From NCBI GenBank assembly GCA_963828825.1, contig CAWHGF010000006.1:21330-85329 (forward strand): a stretch of 64,000 bases of DNA, in the 5' to 3' direction. Below are positions 45,989 to 54,298 of the stretch, piece by piece; the first letter of the stretch is position 1; every line of letters starts with the position of its first letter. The notes under the pieces were generated by a model that was not told the origin of the DNA, made no database searches, and was given only the letters and a program-made list of their open reading frames with translations. The position numbers and the translations under genes are program-made. Source of the stretch: Bog-473 sp963828825. GTDB taxonomy: Bacteria; Actinomycetota; Acidimicrobiia; Acidimicrobiales; RAAP-2.

Positions 45989-46582
45989 TTAACGAGGTGA
46001 TCGTGGACCTTGCGGGTGGATGGTCTCGCCTCGGGCCAGCATCTCCACAAACTGCTCGATACGTCTGGCTCGGGTCTCCAGCTTCTTTGCGCTTCCGATC
46101 CGATAGAGGATGGAGTACCGATTCGCACTTGTGAGCGTCTGAAACATTGCCTTAGCACGAGGATTGGCAATCAGGGCGTCCGCCAAATCCTCTGGAACCT
46201 CCACGCTCGCTTGTCCGGCGTAGGCATTGGTCCACCGACCATCCGCTTTGGCCTGTCGAACCTCGTCTTCCCCGGACCGATGCATTCGGCCGGAGGCGCT
46301 CAACCTCTCCGCGATGGCGACGTTCCGTTGAGACCAAGGGCTCCGAGCGTTTCGCGGTGTGAATCGTCGCCGGAACGTCGCATTATCACGACGCCCGAGC
46401 TGCCCATCGATCCAGCCAAAGCAGATCGCCTCGTCAAGTGCCTCGTCGTAGGAGAGCGTTGTCGGATGCATCGTGCCCTTGTTGGCTAGGACGAGCCACA
46501 CGCCTGGTGACTTGGAGTGGTGGCCCCTCAACCAGGTCCGCCATTCGGCAGTATCAGCGACCAAAAGTTCTGGAAGATCCAC
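45989..46582 (-). CDS. YdeI/OmpD-associated family protein
   Basis: About 197 residues from GTG 46582; the upstream extension would start inside a repeat copy. It has the family pattern: WRTWLRGHHSKSPGVWLVLA near the N-terminus, then LSYDEALDEAICFGWIDGQL and RFTPRNARSPWSQRNVAIAE, and an end rich in R/E (SAKKLETRARRIEQFVEML). YdeI-like proteins have been linked to peptide or bacteriocin tolerance in other bacteria, but the mechanism is unclear. Confidence 0.85.
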   Translation of the reverse strand: MDLPELLVADTAEWRTWLRGHHSKSPGVWLVLANKGTMHPTTLSYDEALDEAICFGWIDGQLGRRDNATFRRRFTPRNARSPWSQRNVAIAERLSASGRMHRSGEDEVRQAKADGRWTNAYAGQASVEVPEDLADALIANPRAKAMFQTLTSANRYSILYRIGSAKKLETRARRIEQFVEMLARGETIHPQGPRSPR

Positions 46583-46594
46583 AGTTTCACGGTA

Positions 46595-46641
46595 TCCCGT
46601 TGTGCCGTACTGTCCCACCGTCCCGATGCGTACTGGGGCAG
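46595..46641 (+). repeat. Interspersed palindromic repeat, full-length copy
   Basis: The left arm TCCCGTTGTGCCG matches the left arm of the copy at 49034; the right arm GATGCGTACTGGGGCAG matches the usual right arm. Between two minus-strand genes. Confidence 0.65.
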
Positions 46642-46684
46642 TCTTTGCCGCGTGGCACTCGTGGCGTGACGCACCCGATCGAAG

Positions 46685-47422
46685 TCAGATGGGCCCTGTT
46701 TCGTTCAGGTATTCCTGCCAAGTCTGGTGGCCCTCGGCGTGGAGGGAACAGGTGTTGAGCCCCTCTCGGAACGCTCTGGCGGCACGTCCCGGTAGGGGAA
46801 GAGAGACAAACCGACGAGGTCGATGCCAGCGGAGACGCCATGCCTCGGCCATTGCGGACACCGGCAGAACCTCCGGGCCTCCGAAATCGACGGCGCGGCC
46901 AGCAGGTGATCCATCCAGAAGGTCAACCAGCCGCTCTGCCACTTCCCGGGCGGCAACCGGTTGAAGGAGAAATCCGGACGGGAGCGGCGCGAGCGGCGAT
47001 CGCTGCAACGCCTGCAACACCCTGGCAGCCAGCTCGTGAAACTGGGTCGCCCGCAGGATCGTGGACGCCACCGGCGAGTCGGCGATCAGCTCCTCACAGC
47101 GCAGCTTCTGGCGGTAGTAGCCAAAGGGAATGTCGTCGATCCCGACGATCGACACGTACAAGAGATGCCTGGTCTCTGGTGGAATGAACTCCAAAAGGGT
47201 CCGGGTCTGCACAACGTCGTTGCGGCCGGACGCGGCATGAATGACCGAATCGACACCTCGCATTGCGGCCGCCACGCCCACGCCCGTCTTGAGATCACCC
47301 AGGTGAGTCCCCCGATTTAGGCTGCGTGAGAGCACCCTGACGTCGTGCCCCAGACCCTTTAGCTGGCTCACCACATGGCGGCCGAGGGTGCCCGAGCCGC
47401 CGGTCACCAACACGCTTGCCAT
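46685..47422 (-). CDS. NAD(P)-binding SDR, NmrA-like
   Basis: A 245-residue atypical SDR. The Rossmann motif is SVLVTGGSGTLGRHVVSQLK; the second-strand basic residues (VLSRSLNR) suggest NADP. The catalytic Tyr/Lys pair is replaced (FGYYRQKLRCEELIAD), as in NmrA and ubiquinone-subunit-like members. RATQFHELAARVLQAL and DFGGPEVLPVSAMAEAWR are also typical. Role could be redox sensing or reduction of a small substrate. A repeat copy flanks its 3' end at 46595-46641. Confidence 0.85.
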   Translation of the reverse strand: MASVLVTGGSGTLGRHVVSQLKGLGHDVRVLSRSLNRGTHLGDLKTGVGVAAAMRGVDSVIHAASGRNDVVQTRTLLEFIPPETRHLLYVSIVGIDDIPFGYYRQKLRCEELIADSPVASTILRATQFHELAARVLQALQRSPLAPLPSGFLLQPVAAREVAERLVDLLDGSPAGRAVDFGGPEVLPVSAMAEAWRLRWHRPRRFVSLPLPGRAARAFREGLNTCSLHAEGHQTWQEYLNETGPI

Positions 47423-47511
47423 GACGCGACTGTACGACCGCGGGGCTCAACATCATCGAAGGAGTGCATGCGGAGGCACCGTCCGTGTCCCAAATGCGTA
47501 TCGATGAGCCA

Positions 47512-47537
47512 CACCCAAGTCCGGCGCATGGGGGCAC
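47512..47537 (+). repeat. Interspersed palindromic repeat copy (weak)
   Basis: CACCCAAGTCCGGCGCATGG then GGGCAC resembles CACC...CCGGCGnACTGGGGCAC. Between the divergent NmrA-like and cupin genes. Confidence 0.35.
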
Positions 47538-47634
47538 TTGCTCCCGCGTCCTCAGCCGATCGATGACACGATGGACTGACGGGCAGCGCATCTGGGCGCC
47601 AAGCGCCCGGCCGCAGCGAGCTTGGAGGTCATCA

Positions 47635-48144
47635 GTGAGCAACGTTGGTTCGAATGTGTCCAAACTCGAACCGGTCTTTCGCCACCTCGATGATCGAGAT
47701 GTTCCGTGGCAGCAGGTCCGCGCCGTGCGCCTGGCCGATGGCACCGTTGCTTCAGTATGGGAGAAGTGGCTGGCCTTCTCTGCCGACCCACAGTATCTGT
47801 CGCTCTACGCCCGATGGGATCCCGGTGTGATCCAACGGCGACACGGTCATCTCAGCCCGCACGTCGTCATGGTCCTCGAGGGGCAGATCTTCTGCGGCGA
47901 CCGGCGATGCCCGGTCGGCACTCATATTGAGCTTCCTCAAGGAGCCGCCTTCGGCCCCTTCGAGGCCGGGCCCGATGGGGCCGTCCTCTTCGAAGTCATG
48001 ATGGGTGACCCCCGAGGCTGGGGGGACGATCCGGCATCGTTCGAGCGCCTGCTCGAAATGCGCGGTGCTGAGGCTCTTCCTGATCCCCCGATCGAGTTAC
48101 CGCCATGGCTTGAAGACCTTCGGGGACGATGGGTTGCCGATTGA
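47635..48144 (+). CDS. Cupin domain protein
   Basis: A 169-residue single cupin starting at GTG 47635, six bases after TTGGAGG. The metal-binding strands are visible as RRHGHLSPHVVMVLEGQIFC (two His in motif 1) and the later GTHIELPQGAAFGPFEAGPD region. The third His of cupin motif 2 is not obvious. It may act in sensing or as a small dioxygenase-like enzyme; no substrate can be named. Confidence 0.8.
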   Translation: MSNVGSNVSKLEPVFRHLDDRDVPWQQVRAVRLADGTVASVWEKWLAFSADPQYLSLYARWDPGVIQRRHGHLSPHVVMVLEGQIFCGDRRCPVGTHIELPQGAAFGPFEAGPDGAVLFEVMMGDPRGWGDDPASFERLLEMRGAEALPDPPIELPPWLEDLRGRWVAD

Positions 48145-48284
48145 GCAGCAGTGGCGTCTCCATGCGTTGGTCGGCCTCAAGCTCGGGCCGGGTACTCGAA
48201 ACCGACCAACCTGAGGAGCATCCGATCCCGCGAACGGGGGAACCCCCGCTGGATTTTGGAAGGCGCTGGGCGTGTCGAGTCAGG

Positions 48285-48992
48285 CTAGGCCTTGAGGGCC
48301 CGCATCGACAAGAACAGCGGCACTCGCTGCCACTGTAGGAACCTCTCTGACGCGCCCGAGGGGCGGGGTTCGCGCATCGCCTCGATCCGCAGTCCCGCAC
48401 CCTCCAGGGCCATGGCGTAGTCCTCCAGGGAATAGGTCCATCCCCGAAAAGTCATCGCACAGCCACCCTCTTCGACCACATCGTCAACCCGCATATTCTC
48501 GAAGTAATCCAAACGGATGGCGAAATCGACGTGCGGCTCGTCGCCGAGGAACCGGCCCATATCGGTGACGGGATGGCTTACACAGAAGCAGAAGCGGCCA
48601 CCGGGAACAAGGACCCGAGCCGCTTCGGCGACGGTGCCCGGCATGTCGGCCACCACCTGAAGCGAGTTGTAGGCCACGGCAAGGTCAAAGCATGCGTCAG
48701 CGAACGGCAACGCTGCGCCATCGCCCAGTGCGTACAAGGTGTCGGCACTGGCTGTACGGGCGTGGTGCACCAGTGTGAGGGACGAGTCGATACCGACCAC
48801 TCGATGGCCACGAGCGGCCAGATCGCGGGAGACTCTGCCCTCACCACAACCGATCTCGATGGTTCGATGTCCCGGTGGAGGGAGGAGTTGATCGAAGAAG
48901 ACGTCCCGGTAGAACCAATAGGCATCGTGTTGGGGTGTGCGCGCCCACCGGACCCAGTTCTCCGCCTCAGGCTCCCACTCCCCACGGCTCAC
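48285..48992 (-). CDS. Class I SAM-dependent methyltransferase (Methyltransf_11 type)
   Basis: A 235-residue enzyme starting at GTG 48992. Motif I is TIEIGCGEGRVSRDLAARGH, the acidic loop is VVGIDSSLTLV, motif II is LYALGDGAALPFADACFDLA and the post-motif is VLVPGGRFCFCVSHP. Substrate unknown. A repeat copy at 49034-49088 lies just beyond its 5' end. This is one of three methyltransferase genes in the repeat-rich region. Confidence 0.88.
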   Translation of the reverse strand: MSRGEWEPEAENWVRWARTPQHDAYWFYRDVFFDQLLPPPGHRTIEIGCGEGRVSRDLAARGHRVVGIDSSLTLVHHARTASADTLYALGDGAALPFADACFDLAVAYNSLQVVADMPGTVAEAARVLVPGGRFCFCVSHPVTDMGRFLGDEPHVDFAIRLDYFENMRVDDVVEEGGCAMTFRGWTYSLEDYAMALEGAGLRIEAMREPRPSGASERFLQWQRVPLFLSMRALKA

Positions 48993-49033
48993 TAGTTCAA
49001 ACCTAGGTCCGGCGGGACCGTATCATCGTTCTG

Positions 49034-49088
49034 CCTGCTCCCGTTGTGCCGCACCGTGTCACCTTCCCGGCAGCGTACGGAGACAGGG
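49034..49088 (+). repeat. Interspersed palindromic repeat, full-length imperfect hairpin
   Basis: Paired blocks: CCTG (49034) with CAGG (49084), CCGT (49041) with ACGG (49077), TGCCG (49047) with CGGCA (49068), with bulges between. About 55 bp overall, like the copies at 45915 and 52869. Confidence 0.7.
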
Positions 49089-49112
49089 TTAGCCTGGCAA
49101 AGTGTTGAGGTC

Positions 49113-49307
49113 ATGAAGGCACGGTTCGATGACCGAGTGATTACCACCAGAGCCGTCCCGATCTCTGACGGCCGGATATTGCCTTCAGGTAGCCACGGGT
49201 TCGTCATTGAAGCCATCGAATCTCCAGAGACATACGAAGTCGAGTTTGATCTGGCCGATGGCCAGGTCCTAGCGACCGTCCGACCGGAGGACTTCGGGGT
49301 GGCTTGA
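49113..49307 (+). CDS. Small beta-rich protein, DUF4926-like
   Basis: A 64-residue protein from ATG 49113, preceded by TTGAGGTC. The sequence (LPSGSHGFVIEAIESPETYE, then VEFDLADGQVLATVRPEDF) resembles DUF4926-type small proteins often found near toxin-antitoxin or mobile genes. The frame upstream of the start reads through a repeat and is excluded. It has repeat copies on both sides (49034 and 49310). Confidence 0.65.
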   Translation: MKARFDDRVITTRAVPISDGRILPSGSHGFVIEAIESPETYEVEFDLADGQVLATVRPEDFGVA

Positions 49308-49309
49308 AC

Positions 49310-49338
49310 GTCCCACCTTCCCGGCGTACCGGGACACC
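49310..49338 (+). repeat. Interspersed palindromic repeat, clean half unit
   Basis: GTCCCACCTTCCCGGCGTAC followed by CGGGACACC. GTCCC and GGGAC are perfect inverted ends. It starts within a few bases of the stop of the 64-residue gene. Confidence 0.7.
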
Positions 49339-49396
49339 TGTCGTTCACCTCTCGGTATGTGCCAACCACTCGTCTGGCAAGCGGCCACCGAACCGA

Positions 49397-49644
49397 TTAT
49401 GGGGTGTTTTCGCTGTTCGGCATGCTCTTACCGCCATCTGCCTCACGGTCAGTGCCCACTTCCTTGTCGAGGTGGCGAAGCTGGCCCGAACTGACCCCCT
49501 TCACCACTTGTTCCAGCACCTGTGCTCGATCCGATTCCGGTAGTGCCTCGATGGCCTCGAGCACTTCTCGCTGATCTTCTCATCGGAGGCGTCGGGACCC
49601 AACTCCTGACTTACCTTTGAGATCAGCTTTGTCACGTCTTCCAT
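49397..49644 (-). pseudogene. Small helical protein of about 82 residues, frameshifted
   Basis: ATG 49644 follows TAGGGAGGCGATCT, an excellent ribosome site. The frame reads MEDVTKLISKVSQELGPDAS then DEKISEK. At about 49565 the coding-like sequence moves to another frame: VLEAIEALPESDRAQVLEQV, then SSGQLRHLDKEVGTDREADG, ending at TAA 49397-49399. A single missing base explains this. The restored protein would be short, acidic and helical; no family is assigned. Confidence 0.55.
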
Positions 49645-49743
49645 AGATCGCCTCCCTAGCGAAAGGTTACGGGCGCTGAGACTCAACGACCACCCCGTCC
49701 AACCGTGCCACCGGTGACGGTCGAGCACAGCGGACTTCATGGC

Positions 49744-49768
49744 CCTCCTTCCCGGTGAACTGGGACAG
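49744..49768 (+). repeat. Interspersed palindromic repeat copy
   Basis: CTCCTTCCCGGTGAACTGGG followed by ACAGT: core CCCGGnGAACTGGGAC. Confidence 0.5.
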
Positions 49769-50072
49769 TCTCGGCGCTGGGCACGGGCGCCTCGAGCAGC
49801 GGCAGCAGCACGGCCCTAAGCATCCCAGCGTGCCTCGGGCCAACGTCACCAGCCGCAGCCCGGGAGACGACACCTAAACGTGCAGCGACCACGGCCGTTC
49901 CCCCGGACGGCCGGGGTCTGGCTCCCGTCGGAAGCACCGCTATGGCTCGGACATGTGCTCCGACGTTCGTTCAACAGACCGCGGGTGCGCCGTCTTGATA
50001 CCAGACCCCCGAGTCAATCGGCGGATCGCGCAACGCGCAACGGATCTTTAGCGGCTCAGTAATCCGACGCAG

Positions 50073-50095
50073 AAGACCGCCCTCGGGGCGGTCTT
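50073..50095 (-). terminator. Strong hairpin downstream of the exported 120-residue protein gene
   Basis: AAGACCGCCC (50073-50082) pairs perfectly with GGGCGGTCTT (50086-50095) around a 3-base loop. It lies about 60 bp past the stop of the minus-strand gene ending at 50158. The T tract is short, but stem strength fits an intrinsic terminator. Confidence 0.65.
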
Positions 50096-50157
50096 CCTTC
50101 CCGGACCATTGGCCGGAGGGCCGGACGACTTTGCCGAACGGATCAGCTAGTTGCCGA

Positions 50158-50520
50158 TCAGCTGTTGCCTGCGGGCCCGTTGCCTTGACACTTAGCCTGG
50201 AGCTTCGTCAAACGGGCGTTCAGCTTCGACTCGCGATTCTGCACCCTCGAGAGCGCGTTACCGATCGCGGTGCCAACCTTGGTCAAGCCGTCTGTCTTCG
50301 CCTGAGACTCGAGCGCCTGCACTTTGGGCACGAACCCACTTACATCGGACTGCCACTGTGTGACCAGCGACTGGACTTGAGGAAGCTTGGCGCACAGCAT
50401 GGACAACTGCGTCCCCCCACTGTTCCCGGAAGGCGAAGGAGTCGCCGCCCCTGCCAGACCTACTGTGCCGAGTGTCAATGATCCCACCACAGCGGTGCCA
50501 GCGATGATCTTGCGCAACAT
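50158..50520 (-). CDS. Small exported helical protein (120 residues)
   Basis: ATG 50520 follows AAGGAGGACCAA, a clear ribosome site. A signal peptide (KIIAGTAVVGSLTLGTVGLA, cut after GAA) is followed by a short Ser/Gly linker and a helical domain with two Cys: LCAKLPQVQSLVTQWQSDVS at the start and LNARLTKLQAKCQGNG at the end. The Cys may pair. No family recognised. Confidence 0.75.
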   Translation of the reverse strand: MLRKIIAGTAVVGSLTLGTVGLAGAATPSPSGNSGGTQLSMLCAKLPQVQSLVTQWQSDVSGFVPKVQALESQAKTDGLTKVGTAIGNALSRVQNRESKLNARLTKLQAKCQGNGPAGNS

Positions 50521-50665
50521 TTGGTCCTCCTTAGATGAGCTTTCCGTGCAATACCCGCACGACCGCGATTTCCGGCGGTGTTGCCGATTCTGGCCGACTG
50601 ATGTCATGAGAATGTAAGGGTGATGTCAGGGACCCGGACACCACCGCCGGCTCCGAACTCCCCCA

Positions 50666-50699
50666 GCACCGTCGGACCGTGCCGGCGTTCGGGGCAGCC
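50666..50699 (+). repeat. Interspersed palindromic repeat copy
   Basis: GCACCGTCGGACCGTGCCGG followed by CGTTCGGGGCAGCC; compare the right arm of the copy at 45915. Confidence 0.45.
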
Positions 50700-50746
50700 G
50701 GTAGATGCACCGATGATTTGTTTCGTCATGCGGCGTCTCTACTGCG

Positions 50747-50920
50747 GTGCTCTACATGTCGATGTCGCTTGACGGGTACATTGCTGGCCCCAATGACCAA
50801 CCCAGCAACCCCGGCGGTGACGACTTCATGAGACTGCATGAGTGATACGGCTTTGCTGCATACGCTGGGCCGACCGAGGAGACCATTGATTCGGCGGAGA
50901 TGGGCAAACAGTGCCCTCGG
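50747..50920 (+). pseudogene. Dihydrofolate reductase (RibD C-terminal) family fragment
   Basis: The frame from GTG 50747 (ATG 50756) reads LYMSMSLDGYIAGPNDQPSN then GGDDFMRLHE. This is the N-terminus of RibD-C/DHFR-like proteins, where the next residue is normally Trp; here the codon is TGA (50843-50845). The match continues past the stop as YGFAAYAGPTEETIDSAEMG and is then lost. It is a truncated, stopped remnant of about 55 codons. One base change (TGG to TGA) plus loss of the rest explains it. Confidence 0.65.
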
Positions 50921-51098
50921 ACATCGGCCTACTTTGTCGCAAAACCTGCGAACGGGGCGGTCCACGGATGTCCGGTTAATGCACCCGCCCGGGGTCGGAC
51001 CCGATTTCGGTCGTTCGGCGGGGTCTGCGTAGGCGGATTGTGTCCGGGTGTCCTAGGCGAGACAATGTGACCTATCGCCCCACCTCGGGAGTTTCCAC

Positions 51099-51503
51099 AT
51101 GACCTCCACCGGCCCGACGATCACCGCCGGGATCACCACGAAACGCAGTCCCCGCTCAATCGAGGAAACCGTGGCCAGACTGATCGAACTGATCGCGGGC
51201 CGAGGTATGAAGCTCTTCGACGTCATCGACCAGTCCGCCGAAGCCCGCAGGGTCGGACTCCACTTGCGTCCTACCACCCTGGTCATTTTCGGTAATCCCG
51301 TCGCTGGGACCACTGTGATGGACGCCACCCCACTCGCCGCTCTTGACCTACCCCTCAAGATTCTGGTCTGGGCGGATGGAGACCAGACCAAGGTCTCATA
51401 CCTCGCTCCCAGCGCGTTCGCCGACCGCTACACACTCGACCCCGACCTGGCACACAACCTCGCCGGGATTGATCCCCTGACAGACGCTCTCGTCTCCCTA
51501 TAG
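51099..51503 (+). CDS. DUF302 domain protein
   Basis: A 134-residue protein. The DUF302 pattern is clear: SIEETVARLIELIAGRGMKL, then FDVIDQSAEARRVGLHLRPT, TLVIFGNPVAGTTVMDATPL and LPLKILVWADGDQTKVSY. The family fold is alpha/beta and is often found beside redox or metal-handling genes; activity is unknown. A repeat copy starts at its stop codon (51503). Confidence 0.88.
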   Translation: MTSTGPTITAGITTKRSPRSIEETVARLIELIAGRGMKLFDVIDQSAEARRVGLHLRPTTLVIFGNPVAGTTVMDATPLAALDLPLKILVWADGDQTKVSYLAPSAFADRYTLDPDLAHNLAGIDPLTDALVSL

Positions 51504-51540
51504 GCACCACGCCCGCGCCTCGTCCCGGTGGACGGGGCAG
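51503..51540 (+). repeat. Interspersed palindromic repeat copy
   Basis: GGCACCACGCCCGCGCCTCG followed by TCCCGGTGGACGGGGCAG. It touches the stop codon of the DUF302 gene. Confidence 0.5.
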
Positions 51541-51678
51541 TGGAGCGAGATCATTAAGCGGACCGCAAAAGAGGTAAAAGGGGCCACAAGTAAGGCATTG
51601 CTTCCGCTGGTGGAAGCTGTCTACTGAGAATACCGCAACGTCCATTGGTAATAGCTTGGTAATAGGGGAGGTGCCCCG

Positions 51679-52803
51679 ATGAGAATCCCATCACGCAATT
51701 GGCTCTACCTACGAGTGTGCGTGGCTGTCTTCTAGCTGGCCCAGTGTTGGGGCTCGTCGCAGAGTCTCCGGCCACGGCGACGACGCCGCCGACCACGAGC
51801 GTGCTCGTCCCGGCCAACGGAGCGACTTTGTCGGGCACAGCCGCCGCCGTGGACGCCACCGCTTCCAATGCCACCAGTGTGGAGTTCTGGTTACTCGGCG
51901 GGCTCCTACGGCTTCACCGGCCACCTGTTCGGCACGGCCACGTCCACCCTCTACGGATGGGTGTACAGCTGGAACACCACGACGGTCCCCAACGATTCCT
52001 ACGCTTTGCTCTCCGAAGCGATCGGCGCCGGTGGCAGTGGCTTCAGCGCCGGTGTCCCCATCAAGGTGAGCAATCCGCTGGCGACGAGCGTGCTCGTCCC
52101 CGCCACGGGGGCCACGTTGTCGGGTACAACGGCGACCTTGGACGCGTCCGCCTCGAATGCCAGCAGCGTGGAGTTCTGGATCTTGGGCGGCTCCTCCGGT
52201 TACACCGGCCACCTGATCGGCGCGGCCACGTCCACCCTCTACGGATGGGTGTACAGCTGGAACACAACGACGGTCCCCAACGGTTCCTACGCTTTGCTGT
52301 CCGAAGCGATCGGCGCTGGTGGCAGTGGCTTCAGCGCCGCCGTCAGCATCACTATCACTAACGCTGCCGTCCAGAACTGTGACGATTGGGGTCCGTATGC
52401 CGATCTCCAAGGCTGTGACCTGTCCGACGCCGAGCTGTCCGACGCCAACCTGACCGACGCCAACCTGACCGACGCCAACCTGAGCGGCGCCAACCTGAGC
52501 GGCGCCAACCTGAACGGCGCCAACCTGAACGGTGCCTTCTTGGACGGGGTAACTTCTGGCGGGATCACCGGTACACCGTCTGCTCTTCCGAACTCCGACT
52601 GGATGTTGATCCTTGGTTGCCTGATTGGCCCCTACGCCACCCTGAACGACGCCGAGCTGTCCGACGCCAACCTGACCGACGCCACCCTGAACGACGCCAA
52701 CCTGTCCGACGCCGACATCTCCGGGGTCATCTGGTCGGACACAACTTGCGTGAACGGGACGAACAGCAACAATGACGACGGCACGTGCGCCAATGACCTG
52801 TGA
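51679..52803 (+). pseudogene. Exported Ig-like plus pentapeptide-repeat protein, frameshifted
   Basis: ATG 51679 follows GGGGAGGTG. The signal peptide starts in one frame (MRIPSRNWLYLRVCVAV) and continues in another (LLAGPVLGLVAESPATATTP), indicating a one-base loss near 51729. A second shift near 51900 separates SVEFWLLGG from SYGFTGHLFGTATSTLYGWV. The product has two ~95-residue Ig-like repeats (second: TSVLVPATGATLSGTTATLD) and then pentapeptide repeats, for example DAELSDANLTDANLTDANLS and NGANLNGAFLDG. The right-handed beta-helix may mimic nucleic acid or bind a surface target; function unknown. Confidence 0.7.
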
Positions 52804-52868
52804 CGCAATTGTTCTTCTCAACTGGTAGCCCCCGGCGTCGGTCGGGACGCTGTCGTCGCAGGTCTAGG

Positions 52869-52923
52869 GGTGCCTCACTCGTGCTGCATGGTGGCACCCC
52901 TTGCCGGCAGCGAACGGGGCACC
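52869..52923 (+). repeat. Interspersed palindromic repeat, full-length imperfect hairpin
   Basis: Outer stem GGTGCC (52869) with GGCACC (52918), then GCTGC (52883) with GCAGC (52907), with an inner GGCA/TGCC. About 55 bp, like the copies at 45915 and 49034. Confidence 0.7.
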
Positions 52924-52977
52924 TCCGGGCAAGAATGGTTGGCGACCAGAAATCATTGGCTCGATGAGGAGGCGTCC

Positions 52978-53373
52978 ATGCCTAAGCTTCTGACGATCGC
53001 CCACGTGACTTTGACAGTCAGTGATCTCGACCGCAGTGTCCAGTGGTACGAACGACTCTTCGGAGTAATGCTGGTGGTGGACGAAAGCCCCGGCCCATTT
53101 CGACGCGCTGTCTTACTTGTCGGAGGTCAAACCGTCGTGGGATTTCACCAGTTTCCCGATCCGTCTGACACCCGCCCCTGTGATGAACGTCGAATTGGTC
53201 TCGACCACCTGGCGTTTGCCTGTACAACTCGACATGATGTCGAGGCGTGGGAGGTTCGGCTCGAAGAACTCGGTATCGCCAATGGTGGCATCGTTGATGC
53301 CGCTTACGGCTCTGGGTTGTCCTGCCGTGACCCGGACAACATCGCATTGGAATTCTTTACTCGGGCGATTTAG
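52978..53373 (+). CDS. VOC family (glyoxalase/bleomycin-resistance-like) protein
   Basis: A 131-residue protein from ATG 52978, after GATGAGGAGGCGTCC. It has two beta-alpha-beta-beta-beta modules: IAHVTLTVSDLDRSVQWYER (with the first metal-binding His) and IGLDHLAFACTTRHDVEAWE (second His), ending in SCRDPDNIALEFFTRA (Glu ligand). It may be a small lyase, dioxygenase or drug-binding protein. A repeat copy (52869-52923) lies just upstream. Confidence 0.88.
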   Translation: MPKLLTIAHVTLTVSDLDRSVQWYERLFGVMLVVDESPGPFRRAVLLVGGQTVVGFHQFPDPSDTRPCDERRIGLDHLAFACTTRHDVEAWEVRLEELGIANGGIVDAAYGSGLSCRDPDNIALEFFTRAI

Positions 53374-53541
53374 GAAGCCGGGACCTCTCGTGTGGAGGGT
53401 TCGAAATAGACAGCGGGCTGTGAATTCCAGCTGGATGGGGACACCGCAACGAGTCCGAGGGTGCCCCTCGATTCGCCTCCAGATAGCCAAAACAGCATCG
53501 ATCCCTAAAAGGCGGGTTCGCCTCCTGGCATAGCATCGGAC

Positions 53542-53994
53542 ATGGCCAATGTGAGTTCCCCGTCCCCCATTATCGAGGTCTTCGTCAACGCTGTCCACGA
53601 AGCCTTTCCTGAAGATGAGACGGCCAAGCTGGCTCCATACAAGGATGCGATAGCCAAGACAACGTCTGAGGGGGACAGGCATCGTGCCCGACTTTGTGTG
53701 AAGTGGGCCATCAAGATGGCTGATGACAAGAGCCAGAAACACCCCCGATGGGAGCAGTTGAAGGAACGCCATCAGATCTGGAAGGACGAGTGGTTTGCCT
53801 TCGACTTCGGAGTGGCCGACGCAATGCCGGGTAGTGGCACTCACCACAGGGTTGGAAAGGCTGAACCCATTGAGGACGTGAGGATCCAGTGGGTCGAGAA
53901 CGCCGTCGCTGTTGCGAAGAGGCTTGGTGAGGACGATGGCTGGGAGAACTCCCCCTGGGAAGCACTGCTGACGGAGCTGATCGACTACAAGTAG
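53542..53994 (+). CDS. Hypothetical protein of 150 residues
   Basis: A charged, mostly helical protein. It contains DRHRARLCVKWAIKMADDKS, KERHQIWKDEWFAFDFGVAD and IQWVENAVAVAKRLGEDDGW. No signal peptide or membrane segment. I do not recognise the family. A hairpin (53994-54016) follows the stop directly. Confidence 0.6.
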   Translation: MANVSSPSPIIEVFVNAVHEAFPEDETAKLAPYKDAIAKTTSEGDRHRARLCVKWAIKMADDKSQKHPRWEQLKERHQIWKDEWFAFDFGVADAMPGSGTHHRVGKAEPIEDVRIQWVENAVAVAKRLGEDDGWENSPWEALLTELIDYK

Positions 53995-54016
53995 GCCGGC
54001 ACTAAGTAGTCCGGCC
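53994..54016 (+). terminator. Hairpin at the end of the 150-residue protein gene
   Basis: GGCCGG (53994-53999) pairs with CCGGCC (54011-54016), and ACTA inside pairs with TAGT. It starts at the last base of the stop codon. No T tract follows. Confidence 0.5.
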
Positions 54017-54160
54017 CACATTCCGAGCTGATGCGTTAAGGGGACGCCCTTGCCGCACTCTGGCGATCAAAAGGCCCAGCCGAAGAGACGAACGACGAAG
54101 GGCCTCCAACCCGGAGAACCCCTCGCTGCCGGTGATGTCCTGCAGGGGGGAGGTCGTTCT

Positions 54161-54262
54161 TTAGGAGGTCCAGTCAACCAGTACGTGGGGCAGCGGGCTT
54201 TCGGGTGGAGCGCTCATGTCGACGCTAGTCACATCCTTGACTTGGCCAAGGAACCAGAGGCA
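54161..54262 (-). pseudogene. C-terminal fragment of a paralogue of the gene at 56445
   Basis: The minus strand reads LWFLGQVKDVTSVDMSAPPE then SPLPHVLVDWTS and a stop. It matches the end of the protein at 56445-56790 (WFRGQVKDLTGVDLSAPPES, then PPPDVLVDCAP). The match stops within a few bases of the repeat copy at 54264, so the gene appears cut exactly at the repeat. Confidence 0.65.
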
Positions 54263-54263
54263 C

Positions 54264-54298
54264 GGTGGCACCCCGTCCCGGCAGCGAACTGGGACACC
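54264..54298 (+). repeat. Interspersed palindromic repeat, well-conserved half unit
   Basis: GGTGGCACCCCGTCCCGGC followed at once by AGCGAACTGGGACACC; nearly identical to the copy at 43794. It marks the breakpoint of the gene fragment at 54161. Confidence 0.75.

Larger units (their letters stand above)
49645..50157. other. Gap with a repeat copy and a terminator hairpin, no gene seen
   Basis: About 510 bp between the small frameshifted gene and the exported-protein gene. It contains a repeat copy at 49744 and the hairpin at 50073. Confidence 0.4.

Noticed and set aside
52430..52720. Tandem 15-bp repeats as a DNA element
   Set aside because: They are explained by pentapeptide-repeat coding (ANLxD units).
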